DNA of 64,000 nt from Takifugu bimaculatus (Eukaryota; Chordata; Actinopteri; Tetraodontiformes; Tetraodontidae), in assembly GCA_004026145.2 (NCBI GenBank), contig CP034992.1:17330801-17394800 (forward strand). The letters run 5' to 3'. Under the pieces are notes generated by a model, which saw nothing but the letters and a program-made list of their open reading frames with translations, was not told where the DNA came from and did no database searches. The translations under genes were made by a program, and so were the position numbers. This document shows positions 11,764 through 23,668 of the stretch, piece by piece; positions within the stretch are counted from its first letter, which is position 1, and each line of letters opens with the position of its first letter.

Positions 11764-12547
11764 TTGAGCATGACTTGCATAGACAAACAGAAAAGCCAGA
11801 TTCACACAGTAAATCTGGATGAACCTCCAGTCGGTCTCGACGATCAAAAATAAAAGACAATTCTAACGTGGACACAATACAGATGTCTCTCTTTCCCTCT
11901 AACACACTCACACAAACACACACTGACACGAACGACAGCCAACACAAACACACACCCCTCGTTTTGCCCCCACTGTAGCGCCCTCTGCTGAATGATACTG
12001 AATGAAATCATTTGTTTTAGATTAATCACAGGATAAAAAAATCCTACAAACCACACGAACAAACAACAATAAACTCAAATCCAAATGTGATTTACTGAAA
12101 TGCCACTGATCCATGTTCAGAAATCAAATATGAAGCTTTTAAATCCACCTGATAAACATAATTTAAGTACAGATAACTGAAATATTCCAGGATTTAGGCG
12201 TCAGTGAACCATTTCCAAGTTGAATCAAATGTAGGTTCTGAATTGGCAACAACTTCAAACAACGACCGAACATTTTTACTGAAACTCTATAAACGTGTGT
12301 TTCCGGTTCCACCGGAAATGCGAAAGTGGGCTCATTTTTAGCTCCTATGCTAACAGAGCTAACGTCACCCAACATTGAGAACCAACGACAATATTCAGTG
12401 GGAGATATTTTGACCTTCACCTGTATTTAAATAGGAATACATACGATGATAACAATTCACAAAAATAAATAGCCAAGTGACAAAAAAACCTACCTGTTTC
12501 TGACTGTCTGAGAGACGAAAGTGTCGATACGTTAGATGAAACCTTTG

Positions 12548-12561
12548 TCTCCCCCTGGTGG
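12548..12561 (-). promoter_or_regulatory. CTCF-like motif
   Basis: Minus strand CCACCAGGGGGAGA. A second, weaker core (TCAGCAGAGGGCGCT) lies at 11977-11991, also on the minus strand. Sequence match only. Confidence 0.3.
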
Positions 12562-12728
12562 TCCGAATATATCAAATGGATCGTTCTCAAATTAAATTAA
12601 TAAAGTATGATTAGATTTGATTTTTAGTGAAATTTTTAATTTATTTGCTTTAAGTGAACAAAACTTTTCTATACATCCTCATGAAGTTCATCACCAATTC
12701 TTTCTAGGACTCAAGTTCTTGAGTACGT

Positions 12729-12748
12729 TTGTGTGTGTGTGTGTGTGT

Positions 12749-12812
<64 letters not shown>
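12729..12812 (+). repeat. (GT)n microsatellite
   Basis: About 42 GT units with one CT interruption. Confidence 0.95.
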
Positions 12813-12814
<2 letters not shown>

Positions 12815-13017
12815 TATTTTCTACATTTTAGGAATTAAAATATTTAAATCAAACCTACTAACTTTTACTGAGTACTCAAAACATTTTCAGGTTTTGTTGA
12901 ACATCCTTCAACAATATAATCAGAAATGCAAAATTGGAGCATTAAGATACATAAACTGGCGGAACACAAACAGGTAAGACTTTTAGTTTTTGTTTGGCTG
13001 TGCAATAAGAGCCTGGT

Positions 13018-13357
13018 GGTTTGGCCTCCCCAAGTTCAGGACCAACAGACTGGGGAACTCATTCATCCCCCGAGCCATCAGGCTGTTCAACTCCTCACAG
13101 GGGGGGAGGAGGGCCAACAGGAGAACTGGAACATTTTTATAGTTTTATATTTATATTCATATTCTATTTTTAATTTATTCTATTCTATTTCTTATTTCAT
13201 TATATTTTTATTATCTTTAATAGGTTTAATGGGGTGTAATGGTAGGTGGGAAATCTTGTACAGTGCTGTACGTTTCTTTGGAGATGCTAATTTCCCTGAT
13301 GGACACCCCCTAAAGGGATCAATAAAGTACTCTTGAATCTTGAATCTTGAATCTTGA
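13018..13357 (+). mobile_element. LINE 3' end (Rex1/L2-like), 5'-truncated
   Basis: A short frame at the left encodes FRTNRLGNSFIPRAIRLFNS, the conserved C-terminal tail of the reverse-transcriptase protein in fish non-LTR elements of the Rex1/L2 group, and then stops. An AT-rich 3' UTR follows, ending in GGGATCAATAAAGTACTCTT and four copies of a TTGAATC-type tail repeat, the terminus recognised during reverse transcription in this group. All upstream protein parts are missing, so this is a dead 5'-truncated copy. Exact clade not determined. It lies 215 bases past the abra stop codon, in the opposite orientation. Confidence 0.85.
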
Positions 13358-13572
13358 AATGTCCGGGGATCCAGCGTACAGCACAGGTCAGGCATGGTTA
13401 GCATGCTAAAGATATTTTCCCTTCACCGGCTGACAGTGTCAACTTACGTGTGAAAAATAGACACGTTTGTTGCAGGAGTCTGTTGCCTGCACGTCCATGA
13501 CCGTGGACTTCTGAACACAGTGATATGTTTTAGCGAGAGTGCGGCGTTTTCGCACGTGTCTCGTGTCTGCTC

Positions 13573-15803
13573 TCAGTCTCTCAAAGTGATGACGATGTGA
13601 TCGTCGCGTCCCTGCCACAACATCTCCCCCTCAAAGTCCAGCATCTTGTGTTTGCGGCAGCGCAGCAGGATGCCCACCACTTTGTCTGAGATCTTCACGT
13701 AGCGCTCAAAGAGTCGCCCGAACGTTACACAGGCCCTGCCCTGCCTGTCCTGGTAGCCCATGTCTCTGATGATCCACACCATCTCCTCCATCTCCCTGTG
13801 GATGTGTTTGTGGGCTCTGTCGCCCCTCTGTGCCGTCTTGGAGCCCTCTTTGGGGCGACCGTAGCCGGAGTCGCCTTTGCGCAGGCGCTGGGCCATGGCG
13901 TACTCATGATCAAACTCTTCGCTGAAAGGGTTGAGCTTCTGGTTCTCGATGTGCTGCTTCGACCATTGCTGCCAGCGGCTCTTGATGTCGTTGGAATTGG
14001 CAACCTTGACCTGCAGACAGGTGAGAGGGGCAGGGTAGCATTAGAGAGCTCTGGATGGCTCCACATGTGTTCCTGTCACGTTAGCAACACATCTGGTATC
14101 TTTAAGTTCCCCTCTTGTTTATCCCCATAGGAAGTCAGATGCCCAAACCAGCCTGCAGCTCCTTTCCCAGGCTGAAAGGCCTATTTTCAGGCCACGGATG
14201 GTGTTTAATGGTCGTCAATCTTTAAATAATCTCTCCTCCAGCTGCTGTAATCAATCCTGATTTTGGCATCACCAATGGAAACACGGCATCTGCTTCTGCT
14301 CTGAGATACTTTACAGCCTTAAAGATCCAGTAACAGCCCAGCAGAAGTCGCGTCTCCTGGTTTTAATGGTCTGAGCTCTGGAGAGCTTCGTTCCCGTCTC
14401 CTCCTCGGCCTCTACGACATCATTAATCAAACTTTCCCTGGCTTTTTAATATATTCCTCAGCCTGCAGGACCCTCGGCTCAGTGGCACCACATCTCTGGG
14501 ATTTCCTTGAGGAAATAAATCCTCAATCCTTCCATAAATTTCTGAGCCACAAAACATTGATTGTGGTGGTGAAACTTTATTCTAGATTTCGCCTCGGCTT
14601 GTTTACAGCAGCGTGATTAAAACGTCTCCTCCTGGAGGTCGCGTTGAAGAACCTGCTGAAAACATGCAGCTTGTTTTTGTTTCCATATGTTTTTATCCGT
14701 CCACTCTGATGACCCCCCCCCCCCCACCTTTCCCTGGGATATATTTTGCTGTCAGCCTTCTGTAACTGAGGAGCACTTTGGTTTTACATGTCTGCAGGTG
14801 GGGGCATCAAAGGAACATTTTAATGTGTTTTTTCACGCCGACGGGTGAACATTTCTGCTCCTCAGCTCCCAGAGTTTCCCTCTGGGAAGATCTAACACGT
14901 GTGTAGTTTCCACCATGATGGCACCAGTTCTGCTGTGGGGGTTTATTTGTGAGATGGAAAATTAAAAACTGCTTTTACATGATGAATTCTGCTTTCTGAA
15001 CCACCTCGGCTGGATGTGATGACATAAACCTTTGGAGAGCTCTGATTGGTCAGCAAGAATTATTACTGTTAGACCAGGAAGCAGATGACCTATGGCTCCT
15101 CGCTCTCTGACACCTTTGACCTTCTACCCCACCTGAACCTTCACGACTGAGGGGAAAGCACCTCTTTACCTTCGGCCTGTTGGTCTGTTTCTTGGGCTGG
15201 AGTTCCTCCTGCTCGGCTTTTGGTTCTCCGTTGTCACTCAGCCCGTTTTCCTCCCCCAGTCCGCTGTCCTCCGTGTCAACACTGCTGCTTCTGGACTCCA
15301 ACTTCTTCTCCTGGAGCATCAGCTTCCTCTCTTGGATCACGCCACCTCCTCCGCCGTCCTGCAGCGCCCTCATATGACGTCTCCGTGTCGGCGACTCGCT
15401 GCCCAGGTATCGCTTGCTTTCCTCGGGACCGGACTCCATTTTGTCGCGGATGGCGTTGACCAGGTCGACGCTGCCACACTCGCTGCGTTTCGGCCGGACC
15501 GTCTTGGTGACGGAGCAGGCCCTGATCTGAGTCCCGGGCTTCTCACCTTCATCAGCTGTGATCACCCGTGGGGTCACGGTGAGCTTCACCACATTCTTTT
15601 GTTCTTTGCTGATGCTCTCCTCGACAGACGAGGGCATCCAGCCGCTGGGGATGTTGTCCTGCTTCTCGCTGTGCTCCTTAGCCCACCCCTGCCAGCCTTT
15701 GGCCAAGTTAGCCACCAGACCGACACACTTGATCTTCCGAACAGCCCGTTTGAACGTCTGGGGACTCCTTTGGGGAAATGGCGGCGGTCCCACCACAACT
15801 CAT
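13573..15803 (-). CDS. abra: Actin-binding Rho-activating protein (STARS)
   Basis: Two exons: about 15803-15170 and 14010-13573 (stop TCA on the plus strand at 13573). The junction is phase 0 with a GTAAAG donor. The N-terminal part has KRAVRKIKCVGLVANLAKGW and SVDTEDSGLGEE, then the repeated actin-binding type motif SRWQQWSKQH. Exon 2 holds the costars domain: NPFSEEFDHEYAMAQRLRKG, GYGRPKEGSKTAQRG and a C-terminus WQGRDDHIVITLRD. ABRA binds actin and promotes Rho-dependent SRF transcription in striated muscle. Length of about 355 residues fits the family (human about 380). Odd point: the conserved frame runs into TGA at 15802-15800, while the only suitable ATG (15803, context GTCGCCATGA) is one base out of frame. 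One extra base between 15803 and about 15745, or an unseen first exon, must explain this. Confidence 0.9.
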
Positions 15804-15928
15804 GGCGACAGAAACAAGTTTGGACTAAAATGCTTCCAAAGATGTTTGTATCCAAACAAAGGTCGATATTCGTCGATCTGCTGCCTCCGAAGCTGATGAG
15901 ACGAATGTGGAGAAAAGTTCACCTCAGC

Positions 15929-15935
15929 CTTTATA
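15929..15935 (-). promoter_or_regulatory. TATA box of abra
   Basis: TATAAAG on the minus strand about 125 bases upstream of the likely ATG at 15803. This predicts a transcription start near 15900 and a 5' UTR of about 100 bases, and argues against a distant upstream first exon. Confidence 0.5.
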
Positions 15936-16405
15936 TCCGGGCTGGATCTCTGGAAGCCTCCACAGGCTCCCAGTTCAGCAGCCAGTCAGTGTGTGAGGTG
16001 CCGATGTGACGAGGGTGACACATTGGAGACCCAATGGAGACCAAGCAACCCCCCCCACACACACACACACACACATACACACACATACGCATATACACAC
16101 TGGCCTTCAAATAGCAACAGTCCTAAAGGAAGTGATGTTGTACTGGGGCCACGTGACACAAGTGTCAACATTCTTGTGTTTCACACACACACACACACAC
16201 GCACGCACACACACGCACACGCACACACACGCACACACACAATTATATACCGGTACTGGAATCTGTCCCAGTTGGATGCAGGAACAGGTGTCCAATGTTT
16301 TTGGCTCAGAAGTTTCTGTCCTTACTCATTAAATAGTCTGGAACACAAACGCAGCTTCACACTGAATCAGCCGGCAAAGATGAGCAGGCCAGGAGATGTG
16401 TGCGT

Positions 16406-16443
<38 letters not shown>

Positions 16444-17642
16444 TGTGTGTGTGTGTGTGTGAGCTGTGTGTGTGTGTGTGCATTGCTCCACCTAATTTAG
16501 TCCCTGTGTATGTTTATCAAGTATGAAATGCAGGCCCCTGCGTCATGAGGTGTTAGACTGAATTCCTGTGGTGACACTTTCAGCTCCAATGTTTACGAGC
16601 TCTGATGTGGTTCTACTGAATTACACCTGTTGTGTGGAAAAGGGACGATTCCTTTATATATTTAAACACTGAGCTTCACTCACCTCCTTGAATCACCACC
16701 CCACTGTGGTGGAGGTTTGTGTGCCTGCATGAGCTTGGTTATTAACCTAGGCAGGGTCTCCCATCAAACAGGTCCTAGATGAGGAGGCCAGAGCAAAGGT
16801 GGTTCATTTAGCCACCATAAAGAGAAACACAACATCAGGATGTTCAGAACAGACTGGCGTTACTGCCCCCCCTCCCCCGGTGCCAGGCGTGGGGTTAGAG
16901 CTCGCAGACTGAGGGTGGAGGGGTCTCTGCCCACGGGAATATCTGGCTGGCTCCATCAGGGAGGTCGCCAACTTCCACCTTTAGAACTTCCACTTCCAAC
17001 TTCCTCCACCAGATTCAGGGGGAGGCGAGGGACATTGAGTTGGAGCGGACCATGATCTCCTCCTCATTGTTGACATCGCAGCTCTGGGCTCTGGATGCAA
17101 GACCTGAACCCAGAACCCTGGTGGTGGACACTGGAAGTAAGGGATCAAGCTGAAGGAGGAGCTCTGTGGATCTACTTTGGAGCTTCACTCAACAATTTAA
17201 GGCCAAACTTTTCTTTAGCTACTGATGGTTACAGTAGTTGGGATCATTCTCCTATTCTTATCTCAACAATCCAAAGCTTAGTGCATCCTCTGGGGTCAGA
17301 GGTCACGGGTTTCTGGCTACCCTACGTGCACGAGACATCATGTTCAAAAATAGATGTGCCTGGACAGTGTGTGAGCCCTGTAATGCTCCAGAACTACAGG
17401 TGACATCAGAACTCTTGTATGTGTTTATATTCAGACACTGACGTTGGAGCAGACGTGACCCACAAAAGCCTCTCGCATCATTAAGTCCTGTAGGGGCCTG
17501 GACCGGTCCGGCGTGGTGCTCGTTTCCTGGCGCACATACAGGAAGTGACCATGGATGATGAACGGTGTATCTGTGAAGAGAGGAACATTCTGGCCCGAAT
17601 GTCCTGGTTCCAGCAACAAAGTCAGCACAAAATAGGGAGTCC
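15936..17642. other. Intergenic, upstream of abra
   Basis: No coding exon recognised. Contains (CA)n-rich tracts at about 16050-16100 and 16183-16242 and a (GT)n tract at 16399-16482, complementary to each other, and a CACGTG E-box at about 16150. Confidence 0.75.
16183..16482 (+). repeat. (CA)n and (GT)n microsatellites, inverted
   Basis: CA with CG interruptions at 16183-16242 and GT at 16399-16482, about 155 bases apart; one strand could fold into a hairpin. Confidence 0.9.
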
Positions 17643-17715
17643 TCCCAACGTGGGGCTCGAACCCACGACCCTGAGATTAAGAGTCTCATGCTCTACCGAC
17701 TGAGCTAGCCGGGCT
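17643..17715 (-). tRNA. tRNA-Lys (anticodon CTT)
   Basis: Minus-strand sequence starts GCCCGGCTAGCTCAGTCGGT (A box intact), has the anticodon arm TGAGA-CTCTTAA-TCTCA with CTT, and a T arm with an intact B box GGTTCGAGCCC. It matches the vertebrate tRNA-Lys(CTT) consensus I know along nearly its whole length. No intron. A T run (ATTTTG) 14 bases past the 3' end could terminate RNA polymerase III. Odd point: position 72 is A where C is expected, so the first acceptor pair is G-A instead of G-C. It may still be functional, or may be a recent slightly decayed copy. Confidence 0.9.
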
Positions 17716-19433
17716 GAGGAGGCACCCCCTCCCTCCCTCCATCGGAACACCACAGTCCAGCTAGACCAGCACAGGAGGAAATCAGTGAAGCCCAGTCCCA
17801 AGAACCTTTGACCTCCCACCAGAGCCACCATTTCTGGACCCAGTAGAAGAGTTCTTTGGGCCAGGGCAGAAGGAATACAACTGGCAACCCTTTGGGCTCA
17901 TGCCTGGATGGGGGGCCAGAACCAGCCGGGGCCAGAACCAGCCGGGGCCAGAACCAGCATTTGACTGGTTTTTGTTCCCTCCAGCCTTTAAATGTACCCG
18001 CACAAGTTACTGACTTGGTTGGTGAAACATAAAGAGGTGTTTCAACAGAAATATTCTGTGCACGTGAAGAACTTCCTGTTTCCTGCTGGCTGGATGGACA
18101 AAGATCTCCGGTGGTTGAGCGGCAGCGTGGAGCTCCAAGTGGTTCCGGTTGCTTCGTTTCACAGTTTGAGTTTCGTCAGTCGTTTAAAAATATTCCTGTT
18201 GTGACAGAAATAAACCAGGCGCTGCTTTGTTCCTGGTGGATGAAAGACCGCTGAGTCACCGAGCCAAGAGAGTGTGTGTGTGTGTGGTGTGTGTGCGTGC
18301 GTGTGAGAGAGAGTGAGGGTGTGTGAGAGCTCATGTTTCCCATTTCGTCTCTTTTCTTCATCTTCATCTACAGAATCTCAGTTAGGATTTAATCTAATTT
18401 ACAGTTTCAGTCTTATTGTTTGATTTTCTTCTCTTCTCTTTGATTTCCTTTGATCACTGAAATGATCAAAGAAAAAATGCTGAATTTCAAGGTTGTCATT
18501 TTTATGTTCACCTCCACATTGTCTATTTCAATTTGTTCTTAATTTAAGGGGTAAGAACCCAAACAAACAAGGAAATTTGTGTAAGAAGAATAAAATCTTG
18601 TTGATGGAGACTTTTTCCATTTTTGGAGCTGAAACCTGAATTTCATTATTGTGTTTTTCCCTCGTCACTGCTGTCTAACTCCACATGTTAAGGCCACCTC
18701 AGCTTCTCTGTGGTTTGAAAGGTGTCGCAGTGCTGAGCGCCACGTATACAGGTGACGCACAGCGAGCAGCAAATGGCTGCTGGATAACAAACGCTCCTCC
18801 GGCCTCTAACGAGCTGCTGTCACAGGTTGTGCTGACGTCGCCTCTTCTTCTGTGGTGCTCTGTTTCGGCCCAGTTTTAACGGAGCGCTGATGTCAGACGG
18901 TTCTTCTCTGGCCCAGTGCTGCTGTAAAAACCCGCTTTGTCTTCTTTTTTGTGATAAATGATGTGTCTATTTTCACAAACACACTTTTTTCTCTCCATTT
19001 TGGGACGTTGGTGAGTTTTGGCCGCCACATTTATGGTAAAAACCCAAATATTTTTACACTGGACTTTTTTTTCTGGTTCTGTTCTCATCATTGTTGGGAA
19101 GCGTGACGAGATCGAAGCCCAACGGCAGCATCTGATGACATCATAACCTCCAATAAAGACACAACATCACATATTCATGCAGGCCTGACAGCCCCCCCCC
19201 CCCCCCCCCCCCACCACCCACCCACTTTTGTGTTTGATGATGTGACTGATGAATAGGAATAAAGTGCTTTTACAGAACAGAGGCTGTCTCCTAGCCTAGC
19301 CTAGCCTAGCCTAGCCTAGCACGTTAGCCACATCAGCAGCAATGTGGATTGTCATTGTCCTGTCGTTTTCTATTTTGGTTTCTGTCTCTGGTCCTGATGT
19401 TGCTGGATCACATTAGCATCACACAGAGCTGCC

Positions 19434-19470
<37 letters not shown>

Positions 19471-19887
19471 ATCACCTCTGACCTGCAGCCGACGCCTCCA
19501 ATACACCCGTTTCATCATTTGCTGTCCTTTGGTCTCGTTCCACGATGCTGGGCCTCGTGTTCAGAGATGTGCTGCTCTCGCTGTCTCACCTGGTCTCCAG
19601 CTCTGATTCTCCGGCTCAGGCAGCCACACGGGAGCTGCGCACGTTTCCGCCAGGCTGCGCTGCAGCAGTCGTGGCCTCGGCACATTCCGTTAAAACTCAT
19701 TTGCATCTTGCCAAAGTGGGGAGCTCTGACCTCTGCGGAGGGATTTGGATGAGCGTCGTTCTTCTGGCAGCTTTGAGAGGAAAGAGACGCCATCAGCTGT
19801 TCCCTGCAGCCTCCTGCAGGCAGCTCCGTTACTTCCTGCTCAGCCCGTTTTAAATAGCTCTGATGGAAATAGCTCCGAAGTGTTCGT

Positions 19888-19946
<59 letters not shown>

Positions 19947-20415
19947 CTTCTGAAGGACTGCAGCTCTGTTCCTGGACCAGACTGACCTCACAGGTTCATC
20001 CGTCATTCCTTGTAAAACTGTTTTTTTTTTTCCTTCCAGCACATTTTTGGCCCAACTTCAAGTTTCTAGGTGGAAAAAATCAAACAAAATGCTAAATTTA
20101 GAAATCTTACTGGGAAAAGGTGAGATTTTATCATCCTGCTAAACCCAGTTAGGACCAGTTTGTTTCAGTGAATCAAAAATTGCCTTTTGACCCGTTTGTA
20201 GGGTAGTTGTGCTGTTATTAACTAAATCAGGACCATGTGTGGTGACAAAAACCGGACTTTTAATCTCTAAATGTTTTAGCATCTATAATTGTGCTGAGCT
20301 TCTGCAGCTGAGTCAGAACAGATGGGTCCACCCTTCTTTGTGGTGCATCCTGTCGCCCCGGAAGCTTCCTGCTGCGGCTCACGTCAGCGCGTCTGTCGCT
20401 GCCTGTTTGCAGCCT
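17716..20415. other. Intergenic, no gene seen
   Basis: Contains small simple repeats: (CCTAG)n at about 19287-19320, a C run at about 19193-19212, (GT)n at 19437-19469 and (CA)n at 19891-19943. A 17-bp GGGGCCAGAACCAGCC-type repeat is present three times at about 17912-17958. No convincing exon. Confidence 0.75.
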
Positions 20416-21069
20416 GCTGATACAGGCTGATACAGGCTGATACAGGCTGATACAGGCTGATACAGGGCTGATACAGGGCTGATACAGGGCTGATACAGGG
20501 CTGATACAGGCTGATACAGGGCTGATACAGGCTGATACAGGGCTGATACAGGGCTGATACAGGCTGATACAGGCTGATACAGGGCTGATACAGGCTGATA
20601 CAGGCTGATACAGGGCTGATACAGGGCTGATACAGGGCTGATACAGGCTGATACAGGGCTGCTACAGGCCGATACAGGGCCAATACAGGCTGATACAGGG
20701 CCGATACAGGCTGATACAGGCCTGATACAGGCTGATACAGGCTGATACAGGGCTGATACAGGCCTGATACAGGCTGATACAGGCTGATACAGGGCTGCTA
20801 CAGGCCGATACAGGGCCGATACAGGGCACACACACACACACAGCCTGATACAGGGCTGATACAGGCTGATACAGGGCCAATACAGGCTGATACAGGCCTG
20901 ATACAGGCTGATACAGGCCTGATACAGGCTGATACAGGGCTGATACAGGGCTGATACAGGCTGATACAGGGCTGATACAGGCTGATACAGGGCTGATACA
21001 GGCTGATACAGGGCTGATACAGGCTGATACAGGGCTGATACAGGCTGATACAGGCTGATACAGGGCTGA
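20416..21069 (+). repeat. 10/11-bp minisatellite
   Basis: About 60 copies of GGCTGATACA or GGGCTGATACA in irregular alternation over 650 bases, with one (CA)n interruption at about 20828-20841. Mixing of 10- and 11-base units and local motif order (GCTACAGGCCGATACAGGGC at about 20659 and about 20796) show block duplication. The minus strand has no stop codon through the array, giving a spurious frame of Leu-Tyr-Gln-Pro type repeats. Confidence 0.97.
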
Positions 21070-22270
21070 GTGTGATAACTGTTCACAGGGAATAAAGCCA
21101 GAAGAAGCGCTGAGGTGGAGCAGCGAGATCTTTGTGAGGAACCGTCAGGAGCAGGGACAGCAGGTAGCTGCAACACAGACGGCTCCAGTTTATTTTTGGA
21201 CCTGGAGATCCTGCTGGCGTTCCGGATGCCGAGCTGATGTCACGTTTGTCAGCGTCAACATTCCGCCACCTGCTTCGTCCTGAGGTCTGAGCCAGAGTTC
21301 TGAGCTGAGTCGGTGTGAGCCACCAGAACTGGACCAGGAGGTCTGGGGCCCAGAACCGGACTCTTTGATGTCTGCTGACCCCCTCCAACCTCCTAAAGTC
21401 CAAACTTCTCCTCTCAACCAGGATCTGATACACTGATGTTCTGATTGAGGAGGAAGATGAGGATGATGATGGACAGACTCCCAAACGCTGCCATTGTTGT
21501 TCACACTTATTCTGACTGTGTTTCTGTTCCCACGTCCCCATTTGGACTCCACATCCAACCTTTGGTGTCGTCTTCACCGGCCTCTGAAACAGCACCAGCC
21601 TGGCTGGGTCCAGCAACAGACAGTCTGTCAGGAATCAGTCAATCAAACGATGTTCCTTGGGACAACAACAACTTTGGAGCAGGAACTGAAACTAACAGAC
21701 GTTTGGAATATTTCATCCAGTACAAGTTTGTTAGGAAACGTCCCATTTGGGTCCAAAACCAGTTTGGAAGCCTTCAGTCCAGCTGGAGATCATAAACACC
21801 CCCTTTGCTCACATGTGCTGCTGTTCGTATGTGTGTTTCCAGGACAACCGGCTGGTTCAAACGCTCCATTTCCACGTCACACACTGACCCAACAAAAGCG
21901 CTCCGGTGTGTAAACGTGCAGATATGTAACGTTGTTGACGCTGAGAAACGAACAGGAACGAACTCTGACCTCTGTTGACATTTCAGGGTTTCACACATAA
22001 TAATAATAATAATATTATAAATAATGTGAACATCTTTCATTTAGCACTCGAGTTAAAAGGAGCATTTTACCCCCAAACATCTCTAAAACAGCCGACTAAC
22101 GTTGGTTTAGAGGTTTGACAGTGGATCTTTCAAACATCAACGTCTATAAAAACACTCATTTTATTAGTAGAGAAGGAAAATAATCAGAAGAGACTCGTTC
22201 AAACAGCGAAGATCTCCTGTGTTTCAGCGCCACCGTGTGGTCGATCAGAGCCGAACCTGCAGGAACATGA
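21070..22270. other. Intergenic, no gene seen
   Basis: Unique sequence with no exon, RNA gene or mobile element I can support on either strand; a short (ATA)n run lies near 22000. Confidence 0.7.
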
Positions 22271-22672
22271 AGAGGGACAGACGTGAGACAAGAGGACGGA
22301 CGGGAGACAAGAGGACAGACGGGAGACAAGAGGACAGACGGGAGACAAGAGGACAGACGTGAGACAAGAGGACAGACGTAAGACAAGAGGACGGACGGGA
22401 GACAAGAGGACAGACGTGAGACAAGAGGACGGACGGGAGACAAGAGGACGGACGTGAGACAAGAGGACGGACGGGAGACAAGAGGACAGACGGGAGACAA
22501 GAGGACAGACGGGAGACAAGAGGACAGACGTGAGACAAGAGGACAGACGTAAGACAAGAGGACGGACGGGAGACAAGAGGACAGACGTGAGACAAGAGGA
22601 CGGACGGGAGACAAGAGGACGGACGTGAGACAAGAGGACAGACGTGAGACAAGAGGACAGACGGGAGACAAC
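22271..22672 (+). repeat. 19-bp minisatellite with 171-bp higher-order unit
   Basis: About 21 copies of GGAGACAAGAGGACAGACG with variants at the GGG/GTG/GTA and ACA/ACG positions. The rare variant GACGTAAGAC occurs at 22375 and again at 22546, exactly 171 bases (nine units) apart in the same context, so a nine-unit block was duplicated. All three minus-strand frames are open, which produces spurious long frames. Confidence 0.97.
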
Positions 22673-23605
22673 AGAGGAGGCTGCTGGTGCACCTGCGGAC
22701 AGGTGACCCGCGCACAGGTGACCCGCGCACAGGTGACAACAACAAGGAGCTTTGGGTGTAGCAGGGAAACTTCCACCCAGAGCTCGGATGAAGCCGAGGG
22801 TGGAATGGGTGACGCCTGCTCTTCTCTGCCTCCACAGCCTGCACACCCGCCCAGCATGGAGCACTGGGCGAGTTCAAAGAGGAGGCGCGCGCACACACAC
22901 GCACACACACACGCGCGCACACACAAACATACGCGCAAATATCACAACCTGGGGGAAAAAAACAAGACTTCTATTAGATCAAAATAGATTCAGGTTCACA
23001 AATGCGCGCACATTTTGTGGATTTCTTTCCAATAAAACGGGAGCTGATCATATTTGGTGCTGAACTCATTCTGTCAATTCTCCTGGTGACCCAGGAAATA
23101 CAAACATCGACTCTTAAAAACCGATTTGAGGGAGTTATTCGCCTTAATGGGACCTTAATAGAACGTTGTCAGGAATCAGCAGATGCATTTCAGCAAAGGT
23201 AAAATGTCGAACTGACTACAAACCAAGGTCACCTCCAATAAATTTAAATAGTGCATATTTAAGGAATAAAAAGCATCTAATATGAAAATATTTACCGAAG
23301 AAAACCAACTCCTAGCCGGAGGATTATCCGTGCAGACGGCTGTAGACGTGGGGACAGAATCCTCTGGAAAGGAGCATTACCGGGTTGCCAGATTTGATGC
23401 TAAACAAAATTCCGCATTTACACCTGTCAAAAAAGAGCACAAACTAGGGAGCATCAAGAAAACTCTGAAGCCTAAAACGAAGCTTTATTTTGTCTTTCGG
23501 AAGTATATTCTCTGCACAGTTGTTTGATTTTAAATTTCACGTTGTATTTCCCTGTCATAAAATATGCACTTTTGTCATTGGCATTGAAATTTCCCCTCAG
23601 TCCCA
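22673..23605. other. Intergenic, upstream of lsm3
   Basis: A CA/CG-rich tract lies at about 22887-22926. An 81-codon plus-strand frame at 23282-23527 has no recognisable homology or splice context. Nothing else supported. Confidence 0.7.
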
Positions 23606-23620
23606 CCGGTAGGGGGCGCC
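23606..23620 (+). promoter_or_regulatory. CTCF-like motif near the lsm3 promoter
   Basis: CCGGTAGGGGGCGCC, one deviation from the core consensus (G for A at position 3), about 100 bases upstream of the lsm3 start codon. Confidence 0.3.
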
Positions 23621-23668
23621 CGTTCCAGCCACCACAGAATAGACCAACGAAGAAGAGCGTTGGCGTCG

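Larger units (their letters stand above)
10557..13017. other. Intergenic, no gene seen
   Basis: Holds a 16-17-bp pyrimidine-rich tandem repeat at about 11356-11411 (ATCCCTCCTTTTCCCA), (CA)n at 11524-11594 and 11689-11763, and (GT)n at 12729-12812. Two CTCF-like cores lie on the minus strand at 11977-11991 and 12548-12561. Open frames here are either microsatellite-derived or lack homology I can recognise. Confidence 0.8.

Noticed and set aside
13725..14130. Frames of about 110 codons on both strands overlapping abra exon 2
   Set aside because: Shadow frames of the real abra exon.
15332..16009. 225-codon plus-strand frame
   Set aside because: Antisense shadow of abra exon 1.
20379..21176. 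265-codon minus-strand frame rich in Leu-Tyr-Gln-Pro
   Set aside because: It is a stop-free reading of the 10/11-bp minisatellite, with no homology or splice context.
22156..22938. 221-260-codon minus-strand frames of Leu/Ser/Cys repeats
   Set aside because: All three frames are open because the 19-bp unit lacks stops; not a gene.
23282..23527. 81-codon plus-strand frame upstream of lsm3
   Set aside because: No recognisable family; ends near the lsm3 promoter; composition like intergenic DNA.
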